Assembly: GCF_004758605.1 (NCBI RefSeq)
Contig: NZ_CP038512.1
Span: 2,795,001 to 2,832,500, forward strand
Length of the DNA stretch: 37,500 nt
From: Deinococcus metallilatus
GTDB lineage: Bacteria; Deinococcota; Deinococci; Deinococcales; Deinococcaceae
Direction of reading: 5' to 3'
Each line of letters begins with the position of its first letter. Position 1 is the first letter of the stretch. The notes under the pieces were generated by a model. That model was not told the DNA's origin and searched no databases. It worked only from the letters and a program-made list of their open reading frames with translations. This document shows positions 37,252 through 37,500 of the stretch, piece by piece. A program made the translations under genes and the position numbers.

Positions 37252-37500
37252 ATGCCGGAAGAGGAGAAGAAAGTTGGACGGGCCGCACCCAAAGGCACTT
37301 CAGACGGCAGGGCCATTTACGACGCTCTAACCGCGATGGAAGGCCCCTTCGAGCGGGAGCAGCCCGCTATGCAGGAGCGCCCGGAGTTGCTGGACGTGCC
37401 GGACAAAGACAGCGCAGACAGTCCTGCAAGTCAAGACGCTCAGGCTCTTGCCGACGCTTACCGGGACTCTGCGGCTGAGATGATGGCCGATCCTCTTTTT
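37252..37500 (+). CDS. Hypothetical acidic protein (5' part; continues past the window)
   Basis: Open from ATG 37252 to the window end, 83 codons, with SD AGGGGGG about 6 nt upstream and 9 nt after the preceding gene. The sequence is acidic and hydrophilic (MPEEEKKVGRAAPKGTSDGR, then LDVPDKDSADSPASQDAQAL). No domain is recognised. Probably co-transcribed with the DUF2892 gene. Confidence 0.55.
   Translation, partial: MPEEEKKVGRAAPKGTSDGRAIYDALTAMEGPFEREQPAMQERPELLDVPDKDSADSPASQDAQALADAYRDSAAEMMADPLF

Overview
The window looks like chromosomal DNA of a Deinococcus species. The sequence is very GC-rich and has no phage, plasmid or integrase genes. Markers that point to this genus are a sirohydrochlorin-chelatase protein fused to an iron-sulfur domain (the D. 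radiodurans DR2241 architecture), a PriA that has lost its helicase ATP-binding motifs, a PilB-type ATPase with three N-terminal domains as in Thermus PilF, and a dozen genes whose start codon lies 6-8 nt after a TAnnnT -10 box, the layout of leaderless mRNAs that are common in Deinococcus.

Layout. 1-2559: a partial E2-like protein with no lipoyl domain, divergent from a leucine-dehydrogenase-like protein whose catalytic lysine is replaced. 2654-6435: uridine kinase, a DUF5693 membrane protein and CsaB (cell-wall pyruvylation). 6520-8126 (minus): M20 peptidase and an EF-hand protein. 8301-10568: chelatase/Fe-S protein and a VC0807-type membrane protein. 10669-16222 (minus): metallophosphoesterase, ProRS, a proline-rich candidate leader peptide for ProRS, and PriA. 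16307-19629: EamA transporter and penicillin-acylase-type hydrolase. 19941-20366 (minus): YjbQ. 20434-22261: a compact three-gene unit of a small membrane-anchored protein, ApbE and a ferric-reductase-like haem membrane protein. 22308-23681: DUF4403 protein. 23683-29451 (minus): PilT, PilB, YqeG-type phosphatase and PgeF. 29604-37500: FabI, an isochorismatase-fold pseudoenzyme, a left-handed beta-helix acyltransferase, a 5-formyl-THF cyclo-ligase-like protein, a DinB-fold protein, DUF488, SRPBCC, a Zn alcohol dehydrogenase, a second PilT, a DUF2892 protein and a partial hypothetical gene.

How parts fit together. Three type IV pilus ATPases (extension PilB, retraction PilT twice) imply pilus motility or DNA uptake, with PilB probably sensing c-di-GMP. 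CsaB and DUF5693 form an envelope module, probably for S-layer anchoring. ApbE and the haem membrane protein suggest an extracytoplasmic flavin/haem electron-transfer unit. Most other genes are housekeeping.

Non-coding content is unusually structured. At least six intergenic hairpins have arms made of different repeated words but share an A-rich GGAAAA loop. A separate GC-rich dispersed repeat occurs three times. A 17-bp perfect inverted repeat supplies the stop codon of pilB. The most interesting regulatory candidate is a 26-codon leaderless ORF ending near PVLPPPFGV, just upstream of the prolyl-tRNA synthetase gene. I saw no tRNA, rRNA or CRISPR array.
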